This document shows positions 57,360 through 64,000 of a stretch of DNA of 64,000 nucleotides, one piece after another. Every line of letters starts with the position of its first letter. The first letter of the stretch is position 1. The translations under genes were made by a program, and so were the position numbers. The stretch lies in contig NZ_RAXV01000004.1 in assembly GCF_003611465.1 (NCBI RefSeq), positions 1-64,000 of the forward strand. Reading direction: 5' to 3'. Source of the DNA: Acinetobacter tianfuensis. GTDB lineage: Bacteria; Pseudomonadota; Gammaproteobacteria; Pseudomonadales; Moraxellaceae. Under the pieces are notes generated by a model. It was given only the letters and a program-made list of their open reading frames with translations. It was not told the DNA's origin and did no database searches.

Positions 57360-57611
57360 TTATTTCCACTTTACAGCCTGCACTTCAGGCGCTTTTGGCT
57401 TGCTTTCATCCGAGGCCGGACATCCGCAGCTGCCGCCGCAGCCAGCTGCCACTTTCGGCTTAAGCCACTTAGCCAGCGCATGCCAGCCTTTAGCTTCACA
57501 GCTGTTTGAAAGCGTGAGGAAAACTGAGCCTGACGTTTTTGGAAACACCTTCTTAAACACCACAACCGCGCTCCACAGCACCAATGCAGCTACAATTAGA
57601 ATTTCAATCAT
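57360..57611 (-). CDS. Small FeoB-associated Cys-rich membrane protein
   Basis: An 83-aa product with one N-terminal helix (IEILIVAALVLWSAVVVFKK), a short Cys-containing stretch (SNSCEAKGWHALAKWLK) and a cluster CGGSCGCP near residue 58. Position 19 bases after feoB and the Cys cluster suggest a FeoC-like accessory role, perhaps iron or Fe-S sensing, although it is not homologous in sequence to E. coli FeoC as far as I can see. DUF6587-type proteins fit this description. Confidence 0.75.
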   Translation of the reverse strand: MIEILIVAALVLWSAVVVFKKVFPKTSGSVFLTLSNSCEAKGWHALAKWLKPKVAAGCGGSCGCPASDESKPKAPEVQAVKWK

Positions 57612-57630
57612 CTCAGTCTCCTAACTCACC

Positions 57631-59487
57631 TTAAGCAAAATAATGTGAAGCAATTTGATAGGTCAAAAATGACATAAAGTATGCCAAACCAAATAGATAT
57701 AAAGTCATAAAGCCCACAGTTTTCCATGAGCCTGTTTCACGCTTTACAGTCGCCAGCGTCGCCAAACAATGCGGCGCGTAAATAAACCAAACCAATAGTG
57801 ATAAACCAGTAGCAACTGACCAGCCAAGATCGCCGCTGCTGCTGATCAGCGCAGCAAGGCCTTCTGACATTGCATCGTCATCTACTGCAGACAGCGCATA
57901 GACTGTGCCTAAAGCAGCAACGACCACTTCTCGCGCAGCCATTGCAGGAATTAAAGCAATACAAATCTGCCAGTTGAAACCTAGCGGTGCAAAAATCGGC
58001 TGCAGCAAATGCCCCAGCATACCGGCAAATGAATAATCAATTTCAGGTAAAGCCGCGCCTTCAGGGGCTTGCGGGAAGGCACATAAGAACCAAAGTAAAA
58101 TAGACAAAGCAAAGATAATGCCGCCGACACGCTTTAAAAAGATTTTGGCGCGGTCCAGCAAACCAATCCAAACGTTCTTTAAATCTGGAAAACGGTAGCT
58201 GGGCAATTCCATCAGCAGCATATGCTGCGCTTTATCTTTACTGAAAAACTTAATCACAAATGAAACACATAGCGCACTTACAATGCCCGCCATATATAAG
58301 CCGAACAGTACAAGACCTTGCAGGTTAAAAATTCCAGCAATCGTCTGTTCTGGAATGAATGCAGCAATCAGCAGCGCATACACAGGCAAGCGCGCAGAAC
58401 AGGTCATCAGCGGCGCAACAAAAATTGTCGTCAAGCGGTCACGCGGATCACTGATAGTACGAGAAGCCATGATGCCCGGAATAGCGCACGCAAAACTTGA
58501 CAGCAGGGGAATAAAAGCACGGCCAGAAAGACCGGCTTTAAACATCAGCTTATCCAGCAAGAAAGCTGCTCGCGGCAAATAGCCGGACTCTTCCAGCACT
58601 AGAATAAAGAAGAATAAAATTAAAATTTGCGGCAAGAAGACAATCACACCGCCAGCGCCGGCAATAATACCGTCAACAACTAAACTGTTAAGCAGCGGAC
58701 TGGCAATACTGCCGTCAACCTGTTCACCCAGCCAGCCAAACAGCGCTTCAATACCGTCCATAAATGGCGCAGCCCAAGCAAATACGGCTTGGAAAACGAC
58801 AAACATCATCACTGCAAGGCTGACTAAGCCAAGCACAGGATGTAAAAATATTTTGTCTAGAAATACCGAGCGCTTATCATCTTGCTCAATGAAATGCACA
58901 GTATCTTTGACAATTGCTTCAATTTTTTCGTGGTCACTGCCTTTTAAACCGGTCAGCTCTGTATTTGGAGCAGCATATTTGCCTTGATCCAAAGCATTCA
59001 TCAAATTTTCAATGCCGGATTGACGCACTGCAACCGTTTCAACCACAGGAATGCCTAGACGCTCAGACAGCTTTTGCGTGTTAATTTGCATACCGCGGCG
59101 GCGCGCTTCGTCCATCATATTCAGCACAAGCAGCATAGGTCTGCCCAGCTCAACCATTTCAAGCACCAAGCCAAGATGCAATTTTAAGTTGGTTGCATCA
59201 ACTACGCATAAAAATGCATCCTGCTGACCTTCTTCTGCAATTTTGCCCTGCACAACATCACGGGTGATTTCTTCATCTGGACTCGTGGCATCCAAACTGT
59301 ACGTACCGGGCAAATCCAGCACACGCACAGCTTTGCCTGAAGGCAAGCTAAAGTGGCCCACTTTGCGCTCAACCGTTACACCTGCATAATTGCCTACTTT
59401 TTGCCGCGTACCCGTTAAATGGTTGAATAATGAAGTCTTACCGCAGTTTGGATTACCTACAAGGGCAACACGTAAGGTATCACTCAT
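57631..59487 (-). CDS. feoB: Ferrous iron transporter FeoB
   Basis: Inner-membrane Fe2+ importer with a cytosolic GTPase domain. The 618-aa product has G1 GNPNCGKTSLFN, G2 region GNYAGVTVERK, G3 DLPGTYSL and G4 LNMMD within the first 130 residues. The Gate domains are CAIPGIMASRTISDPRDRLT, then APLMTCSARLPVYALLI. It is shorter than E. coli FeoB (773), as common in other groups. It overlaps feoA by four bases (ATGA). Confidence 0.96.
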   Translation of the reverse strand: MSDTLRVALVGNPNCGKTSLFNHLTGTRQKVGNYAGVTVERKVGHFSLPSGKAVRVLDLPGTYSLDATSPDEEITRDVVQGKIAEEGQQDAFLCVVDATNLKLHLGLVLEMVELGRPMLLVLNMMDEARRRGMQINTQKLSERLGIPVVETVAVRQSGIENLMNALDQGKYAAPNTELTGLKGSDHEKIEAIVKDTVHFIEQDDKRSVFLDKIFLHPVLGLVSLAVMMFVVFQAVFAWAAPFMDGIEALFGWLGEQVDGSIASPLLNSLVVDGIIAGAGGVIVFLPQILILFFFILVLEESGYLPRAAFLLDKLMFKAGLSGRAFIPLLSSFACAIPGIMASRTISDPRDRLTTIFVAPLMTCSARLPVYALLIAAFIPEQTIAGIFNLQGLVLFGLYMAGIVSALCVSFVIKFFSKDKAQHMLLMELPSYRFPDLKNVWIGLLDRAKIFLKRVGGIIFALSILLWFLCAFPQAPEGAALPEIDYSFAGMLGHLLQPIFAPLGFNWQICIALIPAMAAREVVVAALGTVYALSAVDDDAMSEGLAALISSSGDLGWSVATGLSLLVWFIYAPHCLATLATVKRETGSWKTVGFMTLYLFGLAYFMSFLTYQIASHYFA

Positions 59488-59732
59488 GCAGATACTCCTT
59501 GAATTTCCACTTTTTCAGCTTCCGCTTTTCTTAAAGCAAAGCGTGTAAAACCAACCTGAATTAAAATAGGATCGCCGCCAAAGAGCCCTTTGGTAATTAC
59601 CTGTACTTTTGTACCCGTTACAAAGCCAAGCGTTTCTAAACGGCTGGCAACCATATCGGAAGTACCATCAGCTGTGCGGTGCACTTGCGTAATGATGGCA
59701 GATTGTTTGACTTTCAAATCAGATAAACGCAC
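59484..59732 (-). CDS. feoA: Ferrous iron transport protein A
   Basis: A small SH3-like partner of FeoB. The 82-aa product from the GTG at 59732 begins with RLSDLKVKQSAIITQVHR and contains VASRLETLGFVTGTKVQVIT and GDPILIQVGFTRFALR. The frame is open to a TTG at 59789, but that would add 19 non-family residues overlapping the likely promoter and Fur site; TTAGGG upstream of the GTG may serve as ribosome-binding site. Coupled to feoB. Confidence 0.88.
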   Translation of the reverse strand: MRLSDLKVKQSAIITQVHRTADGTSDMVASRLETLGFVTGTKVQVITKGLFGGDPILIQVGFTRFALRKAEAEKVEIQGVSA

Positions 59733-59757
59733 CGGACCCAACCCTAAAAATTTTGAA

Positions 59758-59790
59758 TAGTATACATACAAATGAGAATTATTTCCCAAT
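59758..59790 (-). promoter_or_regulatory. Candidate feo promoter with Fur box
   Basis: TGAGAATTATTTCCC (59773-59787, plus strand) agrees with the 7-1-7 Fur consensus TGATAATNATTATCA at about 10 of 14 positions. It lies between minus-strand TTGGGA and TGTATA/TATACT boxes (17-19 base spacing), so Fur-Fe would block the promoter. Confidence 0.5.
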
Positions 59791-59903
59791 TGTTAACAAG
59801 AATGATTCCTGCTTTTTTAGAACACATCGACATACCTATAAAATTACACTACATTGGATAATCCCAATCAAAACAATCATCCCAGCCAATTGCTAAAGCC
59901 CTC

Positions 59904-60821
59904 ATGTTGAATAAAAAACCGCGTATACCAGCACCTGTGCAAATTCCAGAAAACTTAAGTTTTTTACACGGATTCAGGGATCATTTGATTGCACAAACCG
60001 TTAGCCCGCATACAAGAAATGCTTATATTTCTGATTTAATTCAATGTAATGAATGCATAGATGCTCCTTTGCCAAATTGGAGCAGCGACGATATTTCTGA
60101 TGTTTTATTAAAACTTACACAGCAAGGAAAAAGCCCGCGTTCAATTGCGCGCAGCCTCTCGGCTCTGCGTTCATTCTTTAAGTTTTTACGGGAACAAAAA
60201 TTGCGCAGCGACAACCCTGTCAGCACACATAAAACACCTAAGATTGGCCGCGCACTGCCCAAAGACTTATCTGAGGCGGATGTTGAAGCGCTGATTCACG
60301 CTCCAGATATACAGACTGCGCTTGGACTGCGTGACCGCGCTATGCTTGAAGTGCTGTATGCCTGCGGTTTGCGGGTAACTGAATTGTTAAACTTAAGGCT
60401 GGAACTGATTAACTTAAAACAAGGTTATTTGCGTATTGTCGGCAAAGGCAATAAAGAACGCCTTGTTCCTATGGGTCAGACCGCCCGCGATTGGATCGAA
60501 AAATATCTGAACGATGCCCGGCCCGCCTTATATAAAAGCGCAACAGATTATTTATTTTTAACACAGCTGGGCGGTATTATGAGCAGGCAGAATTTTTGGT
60601 ATGCCATCAAACGCTATGCCCTGCAGGCTGGTATACAGGCTGAACTGTCACCGCACACTTTAAGGCATGCTTTTGCAACACATTTGCTCAATCACGGCGC
60701 AGACCTGCGTGTCGTGCAAATGCTGCTGGGCCACAGCGACCTTTCAACGACACAAATTTATACCCATGTCGCGCAGGTTCGCATGCAATTGCTGCATGCG
60801 CAGCACCATCCGCGCGCCTAG
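59904..60821 (+). CDS. xerC: Tyrosine recombinase XerC
   Basis: Resolves chromosome dimers at dif together with XerD. The 305-aa product has the N-terminal SAM-like core-binding domain (FLHGFRDHLIAQTVSPHTRN, then SLSALRSFFKFLRE). The catalytic domain has Arg in ACGLRVTELLNLRLE, Lys in VGKGNKERLVP, the HxLRH box SPHTLRHAFATHLLNHGADL, His in LGHSDLSTTQ and Tyr in IYTHV. All six catalytic residues are intact. XerC rather than XerD by the LNLR and overall start; the two are hard to tell by eye. Confidence 0.88.
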   Translation: MLNKKPRIPAPVQIPENLSFLHGFRDHLIAQTVSPHTRNAYISDLIQCNECIDAPLPNWSSDDISDVLLKLTQQGKSPRSIARSLSALRSFFKFLREQKLRSDNPVSTHKTPKIGRALPKDLSEADVEALIHAPDIQTALGLRDRAMLEVLYACGLRVTELLNLRLELINLKQGYLRIVGKGNKERLVPMGQTARDWIEKYLNDARPALYKSATDYLFLTQLGGIMSRQNFWYAIKRYALQAGIQAELSPHTLRHAFATHLLNHGADLRVVQMLLGHSDLSTTQIYTHVAQVRMQLLHAQHHPRA

Positions 60822-60923
60822 CCCTGTCATCGCGGCGACCAAGAAGTTACATGGCTGCGGTATTTTTTTGCTATGCTAATTCACCTGTTTTTTCCAAAGC
60901 TAAAACAAAAGGGTTCTTTATAT

Positions 60924-61736
60924 ATGCGATTTACCCGTTCAAAAATTGTTATCGCCACAGCACTGATCAGCGCATTCGGCCTAAGTGCATGCAGCAAATC
61001 TAATGATGCAGAAAAACAAGGGCCTCTGACTGCAAGCGCGCCAGCAACGGGTGAAGCCTCAACCCTTTCCGAACGCAATCAGCAGCAGCGTTTGCAGCAA
61101 GTATTGGAAAGCGGACTAAAAAAAGCCAATATCACCGCAAAAATCAGCGAAATCAAAGCAACTGAAGTTCCTAATTTATACTGGGTCAGCTTTGAAGGCA
61201 TGTCTTCAGTATATGCAACAGCTGACGGTAAATACATTATTCAGGGCGATGTGATCCGCTTAGGCGACAAAACCCTGCACAATGTCAGCGAAAGCCTGCA
61301 GTCAGAAGTCACCCAAAAAGAGCTGGCTAAGCTGGAAGTTGAAGACCTGATTGTCTACAAAGCCAAAGGTAAAACCAAACATGTAGTTTATGTTTTTACT
61401 GATTCCAGCTGTCCTTACTGCCATAAACTGCACGAACACCTAGACGAAATTACCGGCAAAGGTATTGAAGTGCGCTATATCGCATGGCCTCGCGGTGAAC
61501 AGTTCATGCCGACGATGGAAAGCATCTGGTGCAGCGAGAACCGCCAAGAAGCCTTTAACCAAGCGATTACTGGCGCACAGCTTCCTCCTGCAGCATGTAA
61601 ATCCCCTGTACGTGAGATGTACCAGCTGGGTCTGAATATTGGCGTAAATGGCACACCTGCAATTTATAGCACTGACGGTGTGTATTTAGGCGGATATATG
61701 GAGCCAAGCGAATTAATCTCCCGCTTAAATAAATAA
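60924..61736 (+). CDS. dsbC: Thiol:disulfide interchange protein DsbC, predicted lipoprotein
   Basis: Periplasmic disulfide isomerase. The 270-aa product has a dimerisation domain (residues ~50-110, VYATADGKYIIQGDVIRLG) and a thioredoxin domain with CPYC in VFTDSSCPYCHKLHEHL. The cis-Pro loop is GVNGTPAIYS, and a second Cys pair follows. The N-terminus reads ISAFGLSACSKSNDAE, a good lipobox with Cys23 and Ser at +2, so it should be lipid-anchored, probably to the outer membrane. The in-frame ATG at 60873 would add 17 residues and is not preferred. Confidence 0.9.
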   Translation: MRFTRSKIVIATALISAFGLSACSKSNDAEKQGPLTASAPATGEASTLSERNQQQRLQQVLESGLKKANITAKISEIKATEVPNLYWVSFEGMSSVYATADGKYIIQGDVIRLGDKTLHNVSESLQSEVTQKELAKLEVEDLIVYKAKGKTKHVVYVFTDSSCPYCHKLHEHLDEITGKGIEVRYIAWPRGEQFMPTMESIWCSENRQEAFNQAITGAQLPPAACKSPVREMYQLGLNIGVNGTPAIYSTDGVYLGGYMEPSELISRLNK

Positions 61737-61861
61737 AATTTATCGAATAAATTACTGTTTTTTATAGATAGAGATAAAGTTGTGAATCTCCTAGAGTCAT
61801 GGCATTTTTTTAGCTATGATCTAGGCTCACTTAAAAATCTGATGAAATAATGGAGTGTGAC

Positions 61862-63166
61862 GTGAAACCAGTTCGTCTGGCAATCCTCGGTCTTGGTACT
61901 GTGGGTGGTGGTGCCCTTAAACTACTAAAAGAAAATGCTGCTGAGATTAAACGTCGCACCGGTCGTGAAATTGAAATTACCCATGTAGGCACACGCCGTG
62001 AGCGTCCAGATTTGGACCTTCCCGCTTCTGTTAAGCAAAGCGCTGACCTGCTTGAAATTGTCCGTCAGCCTGATGTTGATGTCGTTATTGAAGTCATGGG
62101 CGGCATCCACCCTGCTTATGAAATCATTAAAGAAGCTATTATTCATGGCAAACAAGTCGTGACTGCAAACAAAGCGCTGTTAGCCGAACACGGCAACGAA
62201 TTATTCAAACTTGCAGATGAACATCATGTGCAAATTGCCTATGAAGCAGCTGTTGCTGGCGGCATTCCAATTATTAAAGTCATGCGTGAAGGCTTAGCGG
62301 CCAACAAGATTGATTGGCTGGCTGGCATCATCAACGGCACAGGCAACTTTATTTTGACTGAAATGCGTGAAAAAGGCCGTGCATTTGCAGATGTACTCAA
62401 AGAAGCGCAAGAGTTGGGTTATGCAGAAGCAGACCCAACATTTGACGTTGAAGGTATTGATGCTGCCCACAAACTGACACTGCTTGCATCTATTGCTTTC
62501 GGTATTCCTTTGCAGTTTGAAAAAGTATTTACCGAAGGCATCAGCAAAATCACTGCTCAAGATGTCAAATATGCAGAAGACCTTGGTTTCCGCATTAAGC
62601 ACCTCGGCATTGCCCGCCGCGCTGAACACGGTATTGAACTTCGTGTACATCCAACGCTGATTCCTGAAGAGCAGCTGATTGCCAATGTAAACGGCGTGAA
62701 AAATGCGGTACTGGTTCAAGCCAATGCTGTTGGCCCTACACTTTACTATGGCGCAGGCGCAGGCGCAGGCCCTACGGCTTCTGCTGTGGTTGCTGACATT
62801 GTCGACATCGTCCGTGACATTTCGTATACCGAAGATGGCGCAGGTACAATTCCGCAGCTGGCTTTTGAAAGCTTAAGCGACCTGCCTATTCTGCCGCGTG
62901 AAGAAATGACCACAGGCTACTACATCCGCATTAATGCCGAAGACCAAACTGGCGTACTTGCAGACGTCACAACTATTTTAAGCCGTACCGGCATCAGCAT
63001 TGACGCAATCATGCAGCAGTCACGCTTAAAAGACCTTATCCCTATCGTGATTTTGACAGATCCGGTGAAAGAATCGAAAATGGATGAAGCGCTGAAGCAA
63101 ATCCAAGCTTTACCTGTCATTCATGGCGAAATCGTGCGAATTCGTTTAGAATCGCTTGATAATTAA
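61862..63166 (+). CDS. hom: Homoserine dehydrogenase
   Basis: NAD(P)H-dependent reduction of aspartate semialdehyde to homoserine, for threonine and methionine. The 434-aa product has the Rossmann motif AILGLGTVGGGALKLL, catalytic-domain blocks VTANKALLAEHG, INGTGNFILTEM and EADPTFDVEGIDAAHKLTLL, and a C-terminal ACT domain (RINAEDQTGVLADVTTILSR) for feedback by threonine. The GTG at 61862 is chosen over the ATG at 61850 because TGGAG just upstream serves as its ribosome-binding site. thrC follows 64 bases later. Confidence 0.95.
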   Translation: MKPVRLAILGLGTVGGGALKLLKENAAEIKRRTGREIEITHVGTRRERPDLDLPASVKQSADLLEIVRQPDVDVVIEVMGGIHPAYEIIKEAIIHGKQVVTANKALLAEHGNELFKLADEHHVQIAYEAAVAGGIPIIKVMREGLAANKIDWLAGIINGTGNFILTEMREKGRAFADVLKEAQELGYAEADPTFDVEGIDAAHKLTLLASIAFGIPLQFEKVFTEGISKITAQDVKYAEDLGFRIKHLGIARRAEHGIELRVHPTLIPEEQLIANVNGVKNAVLVQANAVGPTLYYGAGAGAGPTASAVVADIVDIVRDISYTEDGAGTIPQLAFESLSDLPILPREEMTTGYYIRINAEDQTGVLADVTTILSRTGISIDAIMQQSRLKDLIPIVILTDPVKESKMDEALKQIQALPVIHGEIVRIRLESLDN

Positions 63167-63230
63167 TCGGGTTGAGGACGTGAAATAAATCGTGTCCTCA
63201 CCAAGCTCTACCCACAATTGGAACATCATC

Positions 63231-64000
63231 ATGTCTAATGCCAACCGTTATACTGGTTTAGTTGACCGCTATCGTGACCGTTTACCAGTGTCTGCCACGA
63301 CTAAAGCAATTTCTTTAGGTGAAGGTAATACGCCACTGATTAAACTTGCGAATATTCCGCGCTTAATTGGCAAAAATGTTGAAATTTATGTGAAGTACGA
63401 AGGCTTAAACCCGACTGGTTCATTTAAAGACCGCGGCATGACTATGGCCGTGACTAAGGCAGTTGAAGAAGGCTCTAAAGCCATTATCTGTGCATCTACA
63501 GGCAATACTTCTGCTGCGGCGGCTGCCTATGCTGCACGTGCTGGCATCAAAGCGTTCGTTTTAATCCCTGAAGGCAAAATTGCCATGGGTAAAATGGCGC
63601 AAGCAATGATGTACGGCGCAATCACCATGCAAATCCGCGGCAACTTCGATGACGGCATGCGCCTAGTTAAAGAAGTGGCTGATCAAGCGCCTGTAACGAT
63701 TGTAAACTCAATCAACCCTTACCGCCTTCAAGGTCAAAAAACGATTGCATACGAAATCGTAGATGAGCTTGGCCGTGCGCCTGACTACCACTGCTTGCCA
63801 GTAGGCAACGCAGGCAACATCACTGCGCACTGGATGGGTTATACAGAAGCAGTTGCAAACCAGCCTGCTGGCGAGTTTGAACAAGTTGTTTACGATGCTG
63901 CAACTGATGCTTTCACTGGTCCTAAACCAGAAGGCCTGCCAACAATGGTCGGTTACCAAGCTTCTGGCGCTGCGCCATTCCTTCGCGGTGCACCGGTTGA
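63231..64000 (+). CDS. thrC: Threonine synthase (5' part, cut by window edge)
   Basis: A PLP enzyme converting O-phosphohomoserine to threonine. About 256 codons are present, from [20 protein letters not shown], with the PLP-Lys in [35 protein letters not shown] and [15 protein letters not shown]. It is open to the last base. The short N-terminal form fits the Bacillus/Pseudomonas-type enzyme. Second gene of the hom-thrC pair. Confidence 0.95.
   Translation, partial: MSNANRYTGLVDRYRDRLPVSATTKAISLGEGNTPLIKLANIPRLIGKNVEIYVKYEGLNPTGSFKDRGMTMAVTKAVEEGSKAIICASTGNTSAAAAAYAARAGIKAFVLIPEGKIAMGKMAQAMMYGAITMQIRGNFDDGMRLVKEVADQAPVTIVNSINPYRLQGQKTIAYEIVDELGRAPDYHCLPVGNAGNITAHWMGYTEAVANQPAGEFEQVVYDAATDAFTGPKPEGLPTMVGYQASGAAPFLRGAPV

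Overview
The window is chromosomal DNA from a gammaproteobacterium of the family Moraxellaceae, almost certainly Acinetobacter. The base composition is moderately AT-rich. The 295-codon reductase at 10993-11880 closely matches, from memory, the Acinetobacter wax-ester enzyme Acr1. The order tpiA-secG-tRNA-Leu-tRNA-fMet-rimP-nusA-infB-rbfA, the fused hisIE and the pilB-pilC-pilD-coaE order also fit. The species cannot be fixed from sequence alone. There is no prophage, insertion sequence, integron or CRISPR array. The window is core chromosome with a few less ordinary patches.

Layout. 1-2400: an intact periplasmic sulfate-binding protein gene, a decayed paralogue beside it, and a small exported protein. 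2500-4400: gltX followed by tRNA-Ala and tRNA-Glu. 4400-7400: a zinc-ribbon membrane protein, a CzcD-type metal exporter, an orphan lipoprotein and a Sel1-repeat protein. 7400-13300: ABC-F factor ettA, O-acetylhomoserine sulfhydrylase, acr1 and an FAD monooxygenase. 13300-17150: hisIE, then a UvrD-like helicase paired with an AAA/ABC-type ATPase whose catalytic motifs are degenerate. 17150-23750: a structured leader and the six-gene mrp Na+/H+ antiporter operon with an A-B fusion. 23750-31000 (minus strand): tpiA, secG, tRNA-Leu, three initiator tRNAs, rimP, nusA, infB, rbfA. 31200-36600: type IV pilus genes pilB, pilC and pilD, coaE, and a convergent DMT transporter. 36600-46500: rlmB, ppnP, recN, yqgE-ruvX, an IclR regulator, alkB, phoU and tolC. 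46700-53200: a lipoprotein, thiC behind a TPP riboswitch, nudF, cpdA, dksA and gluQ. 53200-59800 (minus strand): a MATE-like transporter, murD-ftsW and the feoABC-type iron operon. 59900-64000: xerC, a lipoprotein DsbC, hom and the 5' part of thrC.

Functional groupings. The minus-strand block at 23.8-31.0 kb is a translation module: initiator tRNA, ribosome maturation (RimP, RbfA), NusA and IF-2. The mrp operon exchanges Na+ for H+. feoA, feoB and a Cys-rich small protein import ferrous iron and carry a plausible Fur site. hom and thrC are consecutive threonine-pathway genes. Sulfate uptake (sbp) and sulfide fixation (metY-type) bracket sulfur assimilation but are not adjacent.

The best leads for something undescribed are: (1) the helicase/degenerate-ATPase pair, bridged by a 21-codon ORF; (2) a leader with several stem-loops ahead of the mrp operon; (3) a perfect 32-bp palindrome abutting the nudF start codon; (4) a structured leader ahead of ppnP; and (5) a terminator whose two arms encode the same C-terminal residues of two convergent genes.
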